Notes: a model not told the origin generated them from the letters alone. A stretch of 8,724 nt of DNA from Lachnospiraceae bacterium (GCA_003453515.1 DMLD01000203.1:1-8724), one strand, 5' to 3'. Counted from the stretch's first letter, positions 1 to 8,138 are shown. Numbers and translations are program-made.

Positions 1-13
1 GGGGAATGTGTAT

Positions 14-1321
14 ATGAGTAAGAAAGAGTATAAGGACAGAGATCTACATTTTGAGACATTGCAACTTCATGTTGGTCAGGAGCAGGCAGACCCGGTTACG
101 GATGCGAGAGCAGTTCCGATATACCAGACATCTTCCTATGTATTTCACAATTCGGATCACGCGGCAGCAAGGTTCGGACTCGCGGATCCGGGTAACATCT
201 ACGGAAGATTGACGAATCCGACGGAGGATGTTTTTGAGAAGAGGATCGCAGCTCTCGAGGGCGGTGTTGCAGCGCTCGGGCTTGCCAGTGGAGCCGCAGC
301 GATCACCTATACTATTCAGACGCTTGCTGAGGGAGGCGGACATATCGTTTCGGCAGCAAACATCTACGGAGGATCGTTCAACCTTTTTGAGCATACTCTT
401 CCGAATTACGGGATAAATACGACATTTGTTGAAGCCGATGATCTCGATGCTTATGAAAAGGCTATTCAGCCCGACACAAAGGCTATATTCATCGAAACTC
501 TTGGAAACCCTAAGTCGGATGTATCCGATATTGAGGCTATTGCTGAGCTGGCTCATAAGCACGGACTTCCGCTGGTGGTCGACAACACCTTTGCTACACC
601 GTATTTGGTTCGTCCGTTTGAGTGGGGAGCTGATATCGTAGTTCATTCGGCTACGAAGTTTATCGGAGGACACGGCACGACGATCGGTGGTGTGGTCGTT
701 GACAGCGGTAAGTTTGACTGGAAGGCAAGCGGCAGATTTGATTCTCTCACCAAGCCGAACCCAAGCTATCACGGGATCAGCTTTACCGAGGCAGTCGGAC
801 CGGCAGCCTTTGTTACTAAGATAAGAGCGATACTGCTTCGCGATACCGGAGCGACGATGTCTCCGTTCCATGCTTTCATATTCCTGCAGGGACTTGAGAC
901 GCTTTCACTTCGTGTGGAGAGACATGTTGAGAATGCGCTGAAGGTTGTTGAGTATCTCAACAAACATCCGCAGGTCGAGGCTGTACATCATCCCTCGGTC
1001 TCAAATGATGAAAGAGAGAAGGAGCTTTATGCTAAGTACTTCCCGAACGGCGGAGGGTCGATATTCACATTTGAGATAAAGGGTGATGAGAGAAAGGCTC
1101 GTGATTTCATTGACAATCTGGAGGTATTCTCCCTGCTTGCCAATGTGGCTGATGTGAAGTCTCTTGCCATACACCCTGCAAGCACTACACATTCTCAGAT
1201 GACAGTTGAGGAGTTGGAGAGTGTAGGGATCAGAAAGAACACCATTCGTCTTTCCATCGGTACCGAGCATATTGATGATATAATAGAGGATCTTGAAGAG
1301 GCCTTTAAGGCTGTTGGTTGA
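14..1321 (+). CDS. metY: O-acetylhomoserine aminocarboxypropyltransferase (O-acetylhomoserine sulfhydrylase, MetY)
   Basis: Cytoplasmic PLP enzyme of the Cys/Met metabolism family. It condenses O-acetylhomoserine with sulfide to give homocysteine, the direct sulfhydrylation route to methionine. Numbered from the ATG at 14 (435 residues), the substrate-loop motif YGRLTNPT is at 63-70, VVDNTF with the PLP-ring Asp at D190, and SATKFIGGHG with the PLP lysine at K215. The length of about 435 and the insertion around residues 236-280 (NPSYHG, RDTGA) fit MetY rather than the shorter MetB/MetC (about 380-400). A GTG at 8 is also in frame, but the ATG at 14 is preferred because GGGG at 1-4 sits at Shine-Dalgarno distance; the frame is open to the left edge, so a start before the window cannot be formally excluded. 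The gene ends TGA-TAA and is followed 17 bases later by cysK, so the two are probably co-transcribed. Its promoter lies outside the window. Confidence 0.94.
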   Translation: MSKKEYKDRDLHFETLQLHVGQEQADPVTDARAVPIYQTSSYVFHNSDHAAARFGLADPGNIYGRLTNPTEDVFEKRIAALEGGVAALGLASGAAAITYTIQTLAEGGGHIVSAANIYGGSFNLFEHTLPNYGINTTFVEADDLDAYEKAIQPDTKAIFIETLGNPKSDVSDIEAIAELAHKHGLPLVVDNTFATPYLVRPFEWGADIVVHSATKFIGGHGTTIGGVVVDSGKFDWKASGRFDSLTKPNPSYHGISFTEAVGPAAFVTKIRAILLRDTGATMSPFHAFIFLQGLETLSLRVERHVENALKVVEYLNKHPQVEAVHHPSVSNDEREKELYAKYFPNGGGSIFTFEIKGDERKARDFIDNLEVFSLLANVADVKSLAIHPASTTHSQMTVEELESVGIRKNTIRLSIGTEHIDDIIEDLEEAFKAVG

Positions 1322-1338
1322 TAAGGAGGTAAATAAAA

Positions 1339-2268
1339 ATGGCTATTGTTAAGAGTATAACCGATCTTGTCGGCAATACACCGATCATCGAACTTGTTAA
1401 CTATGAGAAGAAGAATTCCCTTGGAGCAAGCATTTTTGCAAAGCTCGAGGCGTTTAATCCCGCGGGCAGTGTCAAGGACAGAATTGCGAAAAAAATACTC
1501 ATGGATGCGTATGAGACAGGTAAGATAAACAAGGATTCCGTAATAATCGAGCCGACAAGCGGAAATACGGGCATCGGGCTTTCTGCCATAGCTGCTGCAT
1601 TAGGTATAAGGATAATCATAACCATGCCCGAGACGATGAGCGTTGAGAGACGCAATATGATGAAGGCATACGGGGCTGAGCTCGTGCTCACTGACGGTGC
1701 TCAGGGAATGAAGGGAGCTATCGCGAAGGCAGAGGAGCTTGCAAAGGAGCTTCCGGGAGGGTTTATCCCGGGACAGTTCGTAAATCCGTTGAATCCGCAG
1801 GTGCACTATGAGACGACAGGACCCGAGATCTGGGAGCAGACCGAGGGAAAGGTCGACATATTCGTTGCAGGAGTGGGCACCGGCGGAACTCTTTCAGGCG
1901 CGGGCAAGTTTTTACGCGAGAAAAATAAGGACATACGCATAGTTGCCGTAGAGCCTGCGTCATCTCCGGTGCTTTCAAAGGGGGAGAGCGGTGCACATAA
2001 GATCCAGGGAATAGGGGCAGGCTTTGTTCCGGACACCTTGGATACATCGATCTACGATGAGATAATTACTGTAGAGAATGATGATGCTTTTGCTACCGGA
2101 GGTGAGGTTGTCCGCACGGATGGTGTGTTCACCGGTATTTCTGCCGGTGCGGCGTTGTGGGCAGCGACCGAGCTTGCCAAGCGGGAGGAGAACAAGGGAA
2201 AGAATATCGTTGTTATCTTCCCGGATACGGGCGACAGATATCTGAGTACACCTCTTTTTTCCGAGTAA
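1339..2268 (+). CDS. cysK: Cysteine synthase A (O-acetylserine sulfhydrylase)
   Basis: Fold-type II PLP enzyme that makes cysteine from O-acetylserine and sulfide in the cytoplasm. At 309 residues it has the usual CysK length. Visible motifs: NPAGSVKDR with the Schiff-base lysine K46; PTSGNTG at 72-78, the substrate carboxylate loop with N76; GTGGT at 180-184, which holds the PLP phosphate; [11 protein letters not shown] at 221-231; and GISAGA from 266 with S268, near the PLP pyridine nitrogen. Many homologues read GISSGA here, so the second Ser is Ala, a conservative change. The start is fixed by AAGGAGGT 9 bases upstream, at about 1323-1330. It is the second gene of the metY-cysK unit and is followed by a terminator at 2331-2371. 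No serine acetyltransferase gene is in view. The PLP motifs do not exclude a CysM-like isozyme, but CysK is the better fit. Confidence 0.94.
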   Translation: MAIVKSITDLVGNTPIIELVNYEKKNSLGASIFAKLEAFNPAGSVKDRIAKKILMDAYETGKINKDSVIIEPTSGNTGIGLSAIAAALGIRIIITMPETMSVERRNMMKAYGAELVLTDGAQGMKGAIAKAEELAKELPGGFIPGQFVNPLNPQVHYETTGPEIWEQTEGKVDIFVAGVGTGGTLSGAGKFLREKNKDIRIVAVEPASSPVLSKGESGAHKIQGIGAGFVPDTLDTSIYDEIITVENDDAFATGGEVVRTDGVFTGISAGAALWAATELAKREENKGKNIVVIFPDTGDRYLSTPLFSE

Positions 2269-2330
2269 CATACTAAAAGCTATAATTGATCCTTTAGGGA
2301 AACGCTGAATTTAACAGTGTATCCTCAGCA

Positions 2331-2371
2331 AAGAGACCGATCGTGATATATGATCGGTCTTTTTGTCTTTT
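2331..2371 (+). terminator. Rho-independent terminator after metY-cysK
   Basis: A perfect 9-bp stem, AGACCGATC at 2334-2342 and GATCGGTCT at 2352-2360, encloses a 9-base spacer. It is followed directly by TTTTG TCTTTT. Flanking A and T bases could extend the stem by three or four pairs. It lies 65 bases after the cysK stop and before the next promoter, so it should end the sulfur operon transcript. The 182-base gap between cysK and the next gene holds only this terminator and the following promoter. Confidence 0.9.
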
Positions 2372-2375
2372 GAAC

Positions 2376-2404
2376 TTGCGGCGAAGTGAAAAGTATGGTA
2401 AAAT
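2376..2404 (+). promoter_or_regulatory. Sigma-70/SigA-type promoter with extended -10, for the GH27 gene
   Basis: TTGCGG at 2376-2381, a 17-base spacer, and TAAAAT at 2399-2404. TG at 2396-2397 gives an extended -10 element (TGG-TAAAAT). The predicted transcript starts near 2411, leaving a leader of about 40 bases that ends in the strong Shine-Dalgarno AGGAGGG at 2437-2443, 7 bases before the ATG. It lies directly after the upstream terminator, as expected for a new transcription unit. No obvious operator palindrome was seen around it. Identified by eye from spacing and consensus match. Confidence 0.72.
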
Positions 2405-2450
2405 GTACATATCTGTTTAGCTTAGACTGAACTGACAGGAGGGTGAGAAA

Positions 2451-3707
2451 ATGGATATGATCAGACCGCCTATGGGGTGGAACAGCTTTGACTGCTACGG
2501 TGTATGCGTAAATGAGGAGCAGGTCAAGGCAAATGCCGAGTTTATGGCTGAAAATCTGAAGGATTACGGGTGGGAATACATAGTTGTGGATATCGAATGG
2601 TATTCCTACACATCGCAGCCGCCGCGTGACGGAGGCGGTATATATGTGCCGTTTGGCAGGATCGAGGTCGATGAGTATGCAAGACCTCTTCCATGTCTTA
2701 AGAAGTTTCCCTCTGCCGCTGCAGGCGCGGGCTTTGGACCGCTGGCAAGTCATGTGCACAGCCTTGGACTTAAATTCGGGATTCATATGATGAGGGGTAT
2801 CCCACGTATAGCAGCCCATACGCACAGCAAGCTCTGGGATACGGAGATCACCGCAGACCAGATAGCGAATCCGTACTCTATCTGTCAGTGGAATCCGGAT
2901 ATGTACGGAGTGGATCCTTCAAAGCCGGGAGCGCAGGAGTACTATGATTCCCTGATCGCGCTGTTTGCCGAGTGGGGAGTGGATTTCATCAAATGCGATG
3001 ATATATGCCGCATGGATGCGGAGTCCTCAAAGGATGAGATCAGGATGATCCACAGTGCCATAGAAAAATGTTCCCGAGATATAGTTCTTTCCCTTTCTCC
3101 GGGACCGGCACTTGCCGAGGAGTTTGATTTTTATCGTGAAAACTCCGAAATGTGGCGTGTAACTGACGCTTTTTGGGATAATTGGGATCAGTTGAGAGAA
3201 ATGTTCGATGTGTGCAGGAACTGGCAGGGCAAAGCATCGGATGCGGGATTCCCCGACTGTGATATGTTGCCGGTCGGACTTATCGGCATGGGCTTTGGCG
3301 AAGACAGAAGGACGAATTTTACCATCAACGAAGAAAAAACCATGCTGACCTTGTGGAGTATAGTAAGATCGCCTCTGATGATCGGCTCCGAGCTTAGCAA
3401 GCTGGATCAGGAGACCTTAGAGCTTCTGAGAAATGTGCAGGTAATGCGACTGACGGAGGTGTCCGAGGGAGCGAGGGAGGCATATCGTGACAACGATGTT
3501 ATAGTATGGCGTTCAAGGGACAGATATGACGGTGCCGAGTATGTGGCATTGTTCAATATCTCGACTGCATCAACGCCGATATGCCCCAAGCCGTTTATCA
3601 GTAAAAAGGAAGGCGTGGCTATCGATCTGTGGAGAGGTGTTGAGATCAATATCCGTTCTACGGAGGATATACCGGGACACGGTTGTCTGCTCATACGTGT
3701 TGAGTGA
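2451..3707 (+). CDS. GH27-family glycoside hydrolase (alpha-galactosidase-like), atypical active site
   Basis: A (beta/alpha)8 glycosidase related to alpha-galactosidases and beta-L-arabinopyranosidases of family GH27; 418 residues, no signal peptide, so probably cytoplasmic. Seen: PMGWNSFD at 7-14 (family N-terminal signature), VDIEWY at 46-51, KFGIHMMRG at 108-116, FIKCDD at 179-184 with the expected nucleophile D183, SLSPGPA at 214-220, MWRVTDAFWDNW at 234-245, and a C-terminal beta-rich part from about 330. Aligned by hand to human alpha-galactosidase A (IDDCW; WRNFADIDDSW), W235, R236, D243 and W245 match. The acid/base Asp231 position is A240, and the Asp93 substrate-binding position is I48. 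Substrate and even activity are therefore uncertain; a retained alternative acid (neighbouring D239) is possible. The start is set by AGGAGGG at 2437-2443. Two stop codons in tandem end it, 39 bases before fprA. No sugar transporter or other saccharide gene is adjacent, so no substrate can be read from context. Confidence 0.85.
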   Translation: MDMIRPPMGWNSFDCYGVCVNEEQVKANAEFMAENLKDYGWEYIVVDIEWYSYTSQPPRDGGGIYVPFGRIEVDEYARPLPCLKKFPSAAAGAGFGPLASHVHSLGLKFGIHMMRGIPRIAAHTHSKLWDTEITADQIANPYSICQWNPDMYGVDPSKPGAQEYYDSLIALFAEWGVDFIKCDDICRMDAESSKDEIRMIHSAIEKCSRDIVLSLSPGPALAEEFDFYRENSEMWRVTDAFWDNWDQLREMFDVCRNWQGKASDAGFPDCDMLPVGLIGMGFGEDRRTNFTINEEKTMLTLWSIVRSPLMIGSELSKLDQETLELLRNVQVMRLTEVSEGAREAYRDNDVIVWRSRDRYDGAEYVALFNISTASTPICPKPFISKKEGVAIDLWRGVEINIRSTEDIPGHGCLLIRVE

Positions 3708-3746
3708 TGATCGTAAAAATATAAAAAGATGGGAGGAAATTAAAAC

Positions 3747-4919
3747 ATGAGTAAAGAAATCAAGGTTACCGATTCGATCCGTTACATAGGTGTCAATGAC
3801 TATGATCTCGATCTTTTTGAGAGTCAGTACATAGTGCCTAACGGGATGGCTTATAATTCATATCTTATATTGGATGACAAGACAGCCATCATGGATACCG
3901 TCGATGCGAGAAAGACTGATGAGTGGATGATAAAGCTCGAGAGTGAGCTTGGAGACAGGAAGCCGGACTATCTGATCGTGCAGCATCTGGAGCCGGATCA
4001 CAGCGGCTCCATTGAGGCAGTAGTCGAGAAGTACCCCGATATGACGATCGTCACCAGTACCAAGTCTGCGGGGATGTTTGGGCAGTTTACGGATAAGGAT
4101 TATTCGGGGCGCATACAGTCTGTCGGAGAGGGAGATAAGCTTGAACTCGGAAGTCATACGCTAAATTTTGTCATGGCTCCCATGGTTCACTGGCCGGAGG
4201 TCATGGTCACTTACGAGTCGAGTGAGAAGATACTTTTCGCAGCGGATGCATTCGGAAAGTTCGGAACACTTGATACGGATGAGGACTGGGCTTGTGAAGC
4301 AAGGCGCTATTACTTCAACATAGTAGGTAAATATGGGGCGCAGGCACAGGCTCTGCTTAAGAAGGCTGCCGCCCTTGATATAGAGAAGATATGCTCTCTT
4401 CACGGACCTATTCTTCCGGATCAGGAGGAGCTGTCATATTACATCGATAAGTATCAGACATGGTCGACCTATCAGGCTGAGGATGACGGTGTGTTTGTCG
4501 CTTACACCTCCATTCACGGCAATACCGGCGCGGCTGCTAAGAAGCTCGGGGAGATCCTTGAGAAAAAGGGTGCCAAGAAGGTCGTTGTGACAGATCTTGC
4601 AAGAGAGGATATAGCTGAGGCGGTCGAGGATGCGTTCAGATACGATAAGCTGGTAGTTGCTTCGGCAACATACGACGGCGGACTGTTCCCGACCATGGAG
4701 AATTTCCTTTACAGACTTGGACACAAGAACTTCCAGAACAAGAAGGTGGCGTTCATGGAGAACGGAAGCTGGGCTCCTGTTGCCGCTAAGAAGATGAGAG
4801 AGAAGTTTGAGTCCATGAAAAATATCACGCTCTGCGACAATGTGGTCACCATCAAATCAAAGATGAAGGAGAGCAATCTGGCTCAGATGGAAGCATTGGC
4901 AGATGAGATATTAGGTTGA
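3747..4919 (+). CDS. fprA: Flavodiiron protein (FprA-type A flavoprotein; O2/NO reductase)
   Basis: Cytoplasmic flavodiiron protein that reduces O2 to water and/or NO to N2O, protecting anaerobes. At 390 residues it has the basic two-domain form without fused rubredoxin. The N-terminal metallo-beta-lactamase-like domain (about 1-245) carries all six expected diiron ligands: H80, E82 and D84 in HLEPDHSG, H148 in VHWPE, D167 in AADAFG, and H219 in SLHGP. The C-terminal flavodoxin domain starts near 248, with the FMN phosphate loop TSIHGNT at 254-260. The ATG follows GGGAGG at 3731-3736. The gap from the GH27 stop is 39 bases with no convincing promoter, so it may be read from the promoter at 2376. 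A strong hairpin follows the stop. Sequence alone does not tell O2 from NO preference, and the electron donor (probably a separate rubredoxin) is not in the window. Confidence 0.95.
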   Translation: MSKEIKVTDSIRYIGVNDYDLDLFESQYIVPNGMAYNSYLILDDKTAIMDTVDARKTDEWMIKLESELGDRKPDYLIVQHLEPDHSGSIEAVVEKYPDMTIVTSTKSAGMFGQFTDKDYSGRIQSVGEGDKLELGSHTLNFVMAPMVHWPEVMVTYESSEKILFAADAFGKFGTLDTDEDWACEARRYYFNIVGKYGAQAQALLKKAAALDIEKICSLHGPILPDQEELSYYIDKYQTWSTYQAEDDGVFVAYTSIHGNTGAAAKKLGEILEKKGAKKVVVTDLAREDIAEAVEDAFRYDKLVVASATYDGGLFPTMENFLYRLGHKNFQNKKVAFMENGSWAPVAAKKMREKFESMKNITLCDNVVTIKSKMKESNLAQMEALADEILG

Positions 4920-4936
4920 TAAACAGAATTATCTTT

Positions 4937-4991
4937 TTTGCTGCTCACGGCTGACAAACGATATGTGTATCAGCCGTGAGCAGTAAGTTTT
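4937..4991 (+). terminator. Hairpin terminator between convergent genes
   Basis: A perfect 14-bp inverted repeat, CTGCTCACGGCTGA at 4941-4954 and its complement at 4970-4983, encloses a 15-base loop. Pairing can extend by TTTG/TAAG (with wobble pairs) to 4937 and 4987, after which the + strand reads TTTT at 4988-4991. It therefore best fits a terminator for fprA. It also lies 6 bases past the stop of the convergent ABC permease gene and so would fold at the 3' end of that transcript. In that direction the bases after the stem are A-rich, not U-rich, so minus-strand termination is less certain. Confidence 0.8.
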
Positions 4992-7401
4992 ACTCTACAT
5001 TTTTCAGCGCCTCGTCCATAGGGATGCGGCGTATTTTTATGAATTGAAGCGTGGCTACCAGTCCGTAGGCTATGGCTCCGAGCAAGAACATCTTCAGATA
5101 GGTTTCCCATCCGATCCATATGGTGAGCCAGCCGCTCATCTTCTGCATGAAGATGTGGTAGAGCCATACTATGACCGGTGTGATTATAGTGAAGCTGAGC
5201 AGTATCGACAGAACAACTACCCAGGTGGTCGCCATGAGATAGAGTCCCGCAACCTCGCTGTTACGGTAACCGAGTATCTTGACCATGGATATAGAGGTTG
5301 TATTTCTCTCCAAAACAAGTTTTGTCAGCAGATATATGAGCAGAGCAAACAGGATGATCGCAAAGACATTCCACAGCTGGAACAGTGTTCCCATGGATAC
5401 ATCGAGCTGACGGGATACCTTCGTCATATCAGTCTCTGTTATGAGTGTCTGCACATACTTATCATCTATATCAACCAACTCACGGTTGCTGAAGTAAGCG
5501 TTGTAGTATTCGTATTCCGGCGGAGTGGCAAGTCGGTGAAGAAGCATCTCCGGGTCGTTCATGACATCAGTAATACTCATCTCCGGTTTGAGAGTTTCGT
5601 TAAATGTCTTTCTTGGCATAAACAGCGCAAGAGAACTTGGAAAAGATACTACTCGCCCCACCTTAAATGTGTAGTCTTTTGATTCGTATACTTCGTGAAG
5701 AGTCAGCTCATCGCCGACATCAATGCCGTATTTCTGCTTGATTCCGTCTGATATGGCTACCGTCCCGTCAGTAGGGAGCTGAACCTTGATATACTTACTG
5801 TTTTCTTCGATTCCGTATATGGAGAAGCCTTCCTTGGAGTCATCCTTTTCACCACTCGGATAGTAGTTAAGTGTTGAGATGCAGAATTTCTCTGCTGTGG
5901 CAATCCTGGTATCTATCTGTGTTTTCAGTATATACTGATACTTTGCGGGCATCGTATCGATGATCTCATCCTGATAGTGGGTGAGGAGCGGTCCCATCAT
6001 CATACCGAAAAGCAGAAAAACATTGGCAAGCATGATACCCACAAACATCGTCACATAGTTTCCGAGATTTTGAAGTATTATACGCAGACGGAATCTCCCG
6101 AAGAACTTCCAGCGCGGAAGTCGTATAGCCTTGCTGCGCTTTTTCTTGGTGAGATCATGACGCAAGAAACGCAAGGGAGAAAGCCTGAGTGCATGGTGTA
6201 TCGATATGAGATTGATGACAAACATGATGAGTACCGGGATAACTGTTGTCAGCAAAAATGCCTCAGCATTCCACAGCACAACAAAGGTTGGAAGAGAGTA
6301 GCTGCCATAGTACATGGTTGCTCCAACATCCTTGAATACGGTGTATCCCAGTATATTGCCGATAATAGCTGATATAAGTGTTACGATAACGGGAAGAGCC
6401 AGATAGTGTCTGAGAATCTCTCCTTTGGTGTATCCCGATGCCCTGAGTGTACCTATAACAGCGGATTCTCTGGTGATGGTATGTCGAATGGTTATGGAAA
6501 AGACGAATGCCAGTACGACTATCAGGACATAGAGGATAACCTTCATCATCTGAGAGTCGCCTCCAAAGTCCTCCCCGGTAAAGTTGATGGCCTGGTTGGC
6601 GTACCTGGGGAGATAGTCCTCGGGAGTGAGATATCTCACAACTGTTTTCATGAGTTCCTCTGCCATGTCTATCTCATCTTTTTCGTCGACAGGAGTGCGG
6701 TGATAATCCCATACATATTCGTATGTTACCTTTAAATGCGCATCTTCAAATCGTTTAAAGCCCTCATCAGTTACTACACCAACGCCAAACAATACTGCGT
6801 CAAACATCATGTCGGAGTTACTTGAAAAGAGAGCAGAGTAGTCAGATAATGCCACAAGACCGGAAACCTTCATTTTCTGACCGCCGATATCCAGTATATC
6901 ACCCACGGAGTAATGATTGTTGTCCGCATACATTCTGTCTATCGCAACCTCAGAGTCGGATGCGGGAAACTCACCTTTCATGAGACACTCAAGATTGACA
7001 TTTTGTCTTTTTTTGAACAATCTGAGTGTACTTGATCCTGAGACTGATGTGCCATCAGAGCCGGTTCCGGTGACTACATTGTTGGATGAGGATATGTCCT
7101 CCTTTGTTTCGATGGCACTTACAACAGGCTCAACATAGGGCTGATCATCTATGTCTACATCTCCGTCCTCTGCGATCCCGTCAAGTGCAGCAGCGCCCGG
7201 TTCATCCTTTGTGATAAAATGACCGTACTCGACATTGTACTTCTCAAAGCTTTCGTTGTAGGCTGTGATCATGGAGTTGGCTGCCACCAAAAAGCCGGAT
7301 ATAAAGCCTATAACCAGTATCATAAACAAAAATATGACTATATACTTCCCGAGCTCACCCTTGAGCTCACGAGGGATTCGTTTTAAAAGCGGATTTCTCA
7401 T
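4990..7401 (-). CDS. ABC transporter permease with two FtsX domains
   Basis: Large membrane subunit (803 residues) of a type VII/MacB-like ABC system; such proteins work in efflux, lipoprotein or peptide handling, or mechanotransmission rather than import. Hydrophobic segments near 19-41, 286-305, 335-356, 379-401, 446-470, 673-694, 722-750 and 764-787 suggest eight TM helices. Two large extracytoplasmic domains (about 42-285 and 471-672) follow TM1 and TM5. Each half carries an FtsX coupling segment: ESAVIGTLRASGYTKGEIL (312-330) and SISMVKILGYRNSEVAGLY (703-721). This is the 1+3, 1+3 duplicated layout. The ATG at 7401 is preceded on its strand by AAGAAGG about 9 bases away. It starts 34 bases after the ATPase stop, so the two form an operon and probably one transporter. 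The substrate cannot be deduced; acidic residues cluster in the first ectodomain (78-87). Confidence 0.92.
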   Translation of the reverse strand: MRNPLLKRIPRELKGELGKYIVIFLFMILVIGFISGFLVAANSMITAYNESFEKYNVEYGHFITKDEPGAAALDGIAEDGDVDIDDQPYVEPVVSAIETKEDISSSNNVVTGTGSDGTSVSGSSTLRLFKKRQNVNLECLMKGEFPASDSEVAIDRMYADNNHYSVGDILDIGGQKMKVSGLVALSDYSALFSSNSDMMFDAVLFGVGVVTDEGFKRFEDAHLKVTYEYVWDYHRTPVDEKDEIDMAEELMKTVVRYLTPEDYLPRYANQAINFTGEDFGGDSQMMKVILYVLIVVLAFVFSITIRHTITRESAVIGTLRASGYTKGEILRHYLALPVIVTLISAIIGNILGYTVFKDVGATMYYGSYSLPTFVVLWNAEAFLLTTVIPVLIMFVINLISIHHALRLSPLRFLRHDLTKKKRSKAIRLPRWKFFGRFRLRIILQNLGNYVTMFVGIMLANVFLLFGMMMGPLLTHYQDEIIDTMPAKYQYILKTQIDTRIATAEKFCISTLNYYPSGEKDDSKEGFSIYGIEENSKYIKVQLPTDGTVAISDGIKQKYGIDVGDELTLHEVYESKDYTFKVGRVVSFPSSLALFMPRKTFNETLKPEMSITDVMNDPEMLLHRLATPPEYEYYNAYFSNRELVDIDDKYVQTLITETDMTKVSRQLDVSMGTLFQLWNVFAIILFALLIYLLTKLVLERNTTSISMVKILGYRNSEVAGLYLMATTWVVVLSILLSFTIITPVIVWLYHIFMQKMSGWLTIWIGWETYLKMFLLGAIAYGLVATLQFIKIRRIPMDEALKNVE

Positions 7402-7435
7402 AATTTAAGTCCTTCTTTAATTATTTATGTCATTC

Positions 7436-8134
7436 TTACCAGTCAAGATCAGCGGCAGCTATCTTTACTTCGTTCTTTTCGTCCTTTCTTATCTTGCCGT
7501 CACGAAGTTTGATAACTCTGTCAGCCATATTTTTGATGGCGTCGTTATGCGTTACCATGATGACTGTGTTGCCGTATTTTTGATTTACCTCCTCGATCAG
7601 GGCGAGGATCTCCTTGGATGTTGTGTAGTCCAGAGCTCCTGTCGGCTCGTCGCAGAGAAGTATATCGGGATTTTTTACTATAGCACGTCCGATACTTGTT
7701 CGCTGCTGCTGCCCGCCGGAGAGCTGGTTGGGAAGCTTGTAGCGGTGGTCATAGAGACCGAGTGTGTGCAGCAGATCGTCAATATCAAGAGGAGAGTCGC
7801 TCAGATAGGCGCCGACCTCTATATTTTCCTTTACATTCAGATTGGGGATCAGATTGTACATCTGAAAGATATATCCAAGATGGTTGCGACGGTATGCGGT
7901 CAAAGCCTTCTCGTTCATATCGATCGTCTTTTCACCGCCGATGGAGACATAACCCGAATCGGCATCATCTATACCGCCGATGATGTTTAGCAGCGTTGAC
8001 TTGCCTGATCCGGATGGCCCGAGAAGCACGCATATATCACCCTTATCTATCGAAAAGGTTATGCCCTTGAGGACCTCGATCCTGTTGTCGTTGTTTCCGA
8101 AGCTTTTGTGTAGATCATTGATTTCTATAAACAT
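7436..8134 (-). CDS. ABC transporter ATP-binding protein (LolD/MacB-type)
   Basis: Cytoplasmic ATPase subunit that powers the FtsX-type permease encoded just downstream. Numbered from the ATG at 8134 (232 residues, usual for this class): Walker [10 protein letters not shown] at 39-47, Q-loop glutamine Q91 in YIFQ, signature LSGGQ at 138-142, Walker [13 protein letters not shown] with D162 and E163, and H-loop H196 in MVTHN. The PTGALD stretch and the FtsX partner place it in the LolD/MacB/FtsE-like group. The frame is open further upstream, to a GTG at 8167. The ATG at 8134 is chosen because it directly follows a GGGAGG site and begins [13 protein letters not shown], the normal family N-terminus. 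The signature is followed by QQRTSIGRA where QQRVAIARA is common, a mild variation. It is the first gene of the operon, read from the promoter at 8215-8243. Confidence 0.96.
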   Translation of the reverse strand: MFIEINDLHKSFGNNDNRIEVLKGITFSIDKGDICVLLGPSGSGKSTLLNIIGGIDDADSGYVSIGGEKTIDMNEKALTAYRRNHLGYIFQMYNLIPNLNVKENIEVGAYLSDSPLDIDDLLHTLGLYDHRYKLPNQLSGGQQQRTSIGRAIVKNPDILLCDEPTGALDYTTSKEILALIEEVNQKYGNTVIMVTHNDAIKNMADRVIKLRDGKIRKDEKNEVKIAAADLDW

Positions 8135-8138
8135 AGTT

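Noticed and set aside
44..871. Long open frame (275 codons) on the minus strand inside metY
   Set aside because: It lies wholly antisense to a clearly conserved PLP enzyme, has no recognisable domain and shows the odd Arg/Ser/Cys-rich composition of a shadow frame.
2325..2825. Open frame of 166 codons on the minus strand across the GH27 promoter and 5' end
   Set aside because: It overlaps a terminator, a promoter and a conserved coding start, and shows no protein family features.
3700..3725. Possible promoter for fprA (TTGAGT ... TATAAA)
   Set aside because: The spacer is only 14 bases and the region is simply A-rich; not convincing as a sigma-70 promoter.
5044..5682. Open frame of 212 codons on the plus strand within the ABC permease gene
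   Set aside because: Antisense to the conserved permease, with no family motifs and unusual composition; the permease frame explains the region.
7427..7990. Open frame of 187 codons on the plus strand across the ABC ATPase gene
   Set aside because: Antisense to a gene with all ABC motifs intact; its hydrophobic stretches are a by-product of the complementary codons.
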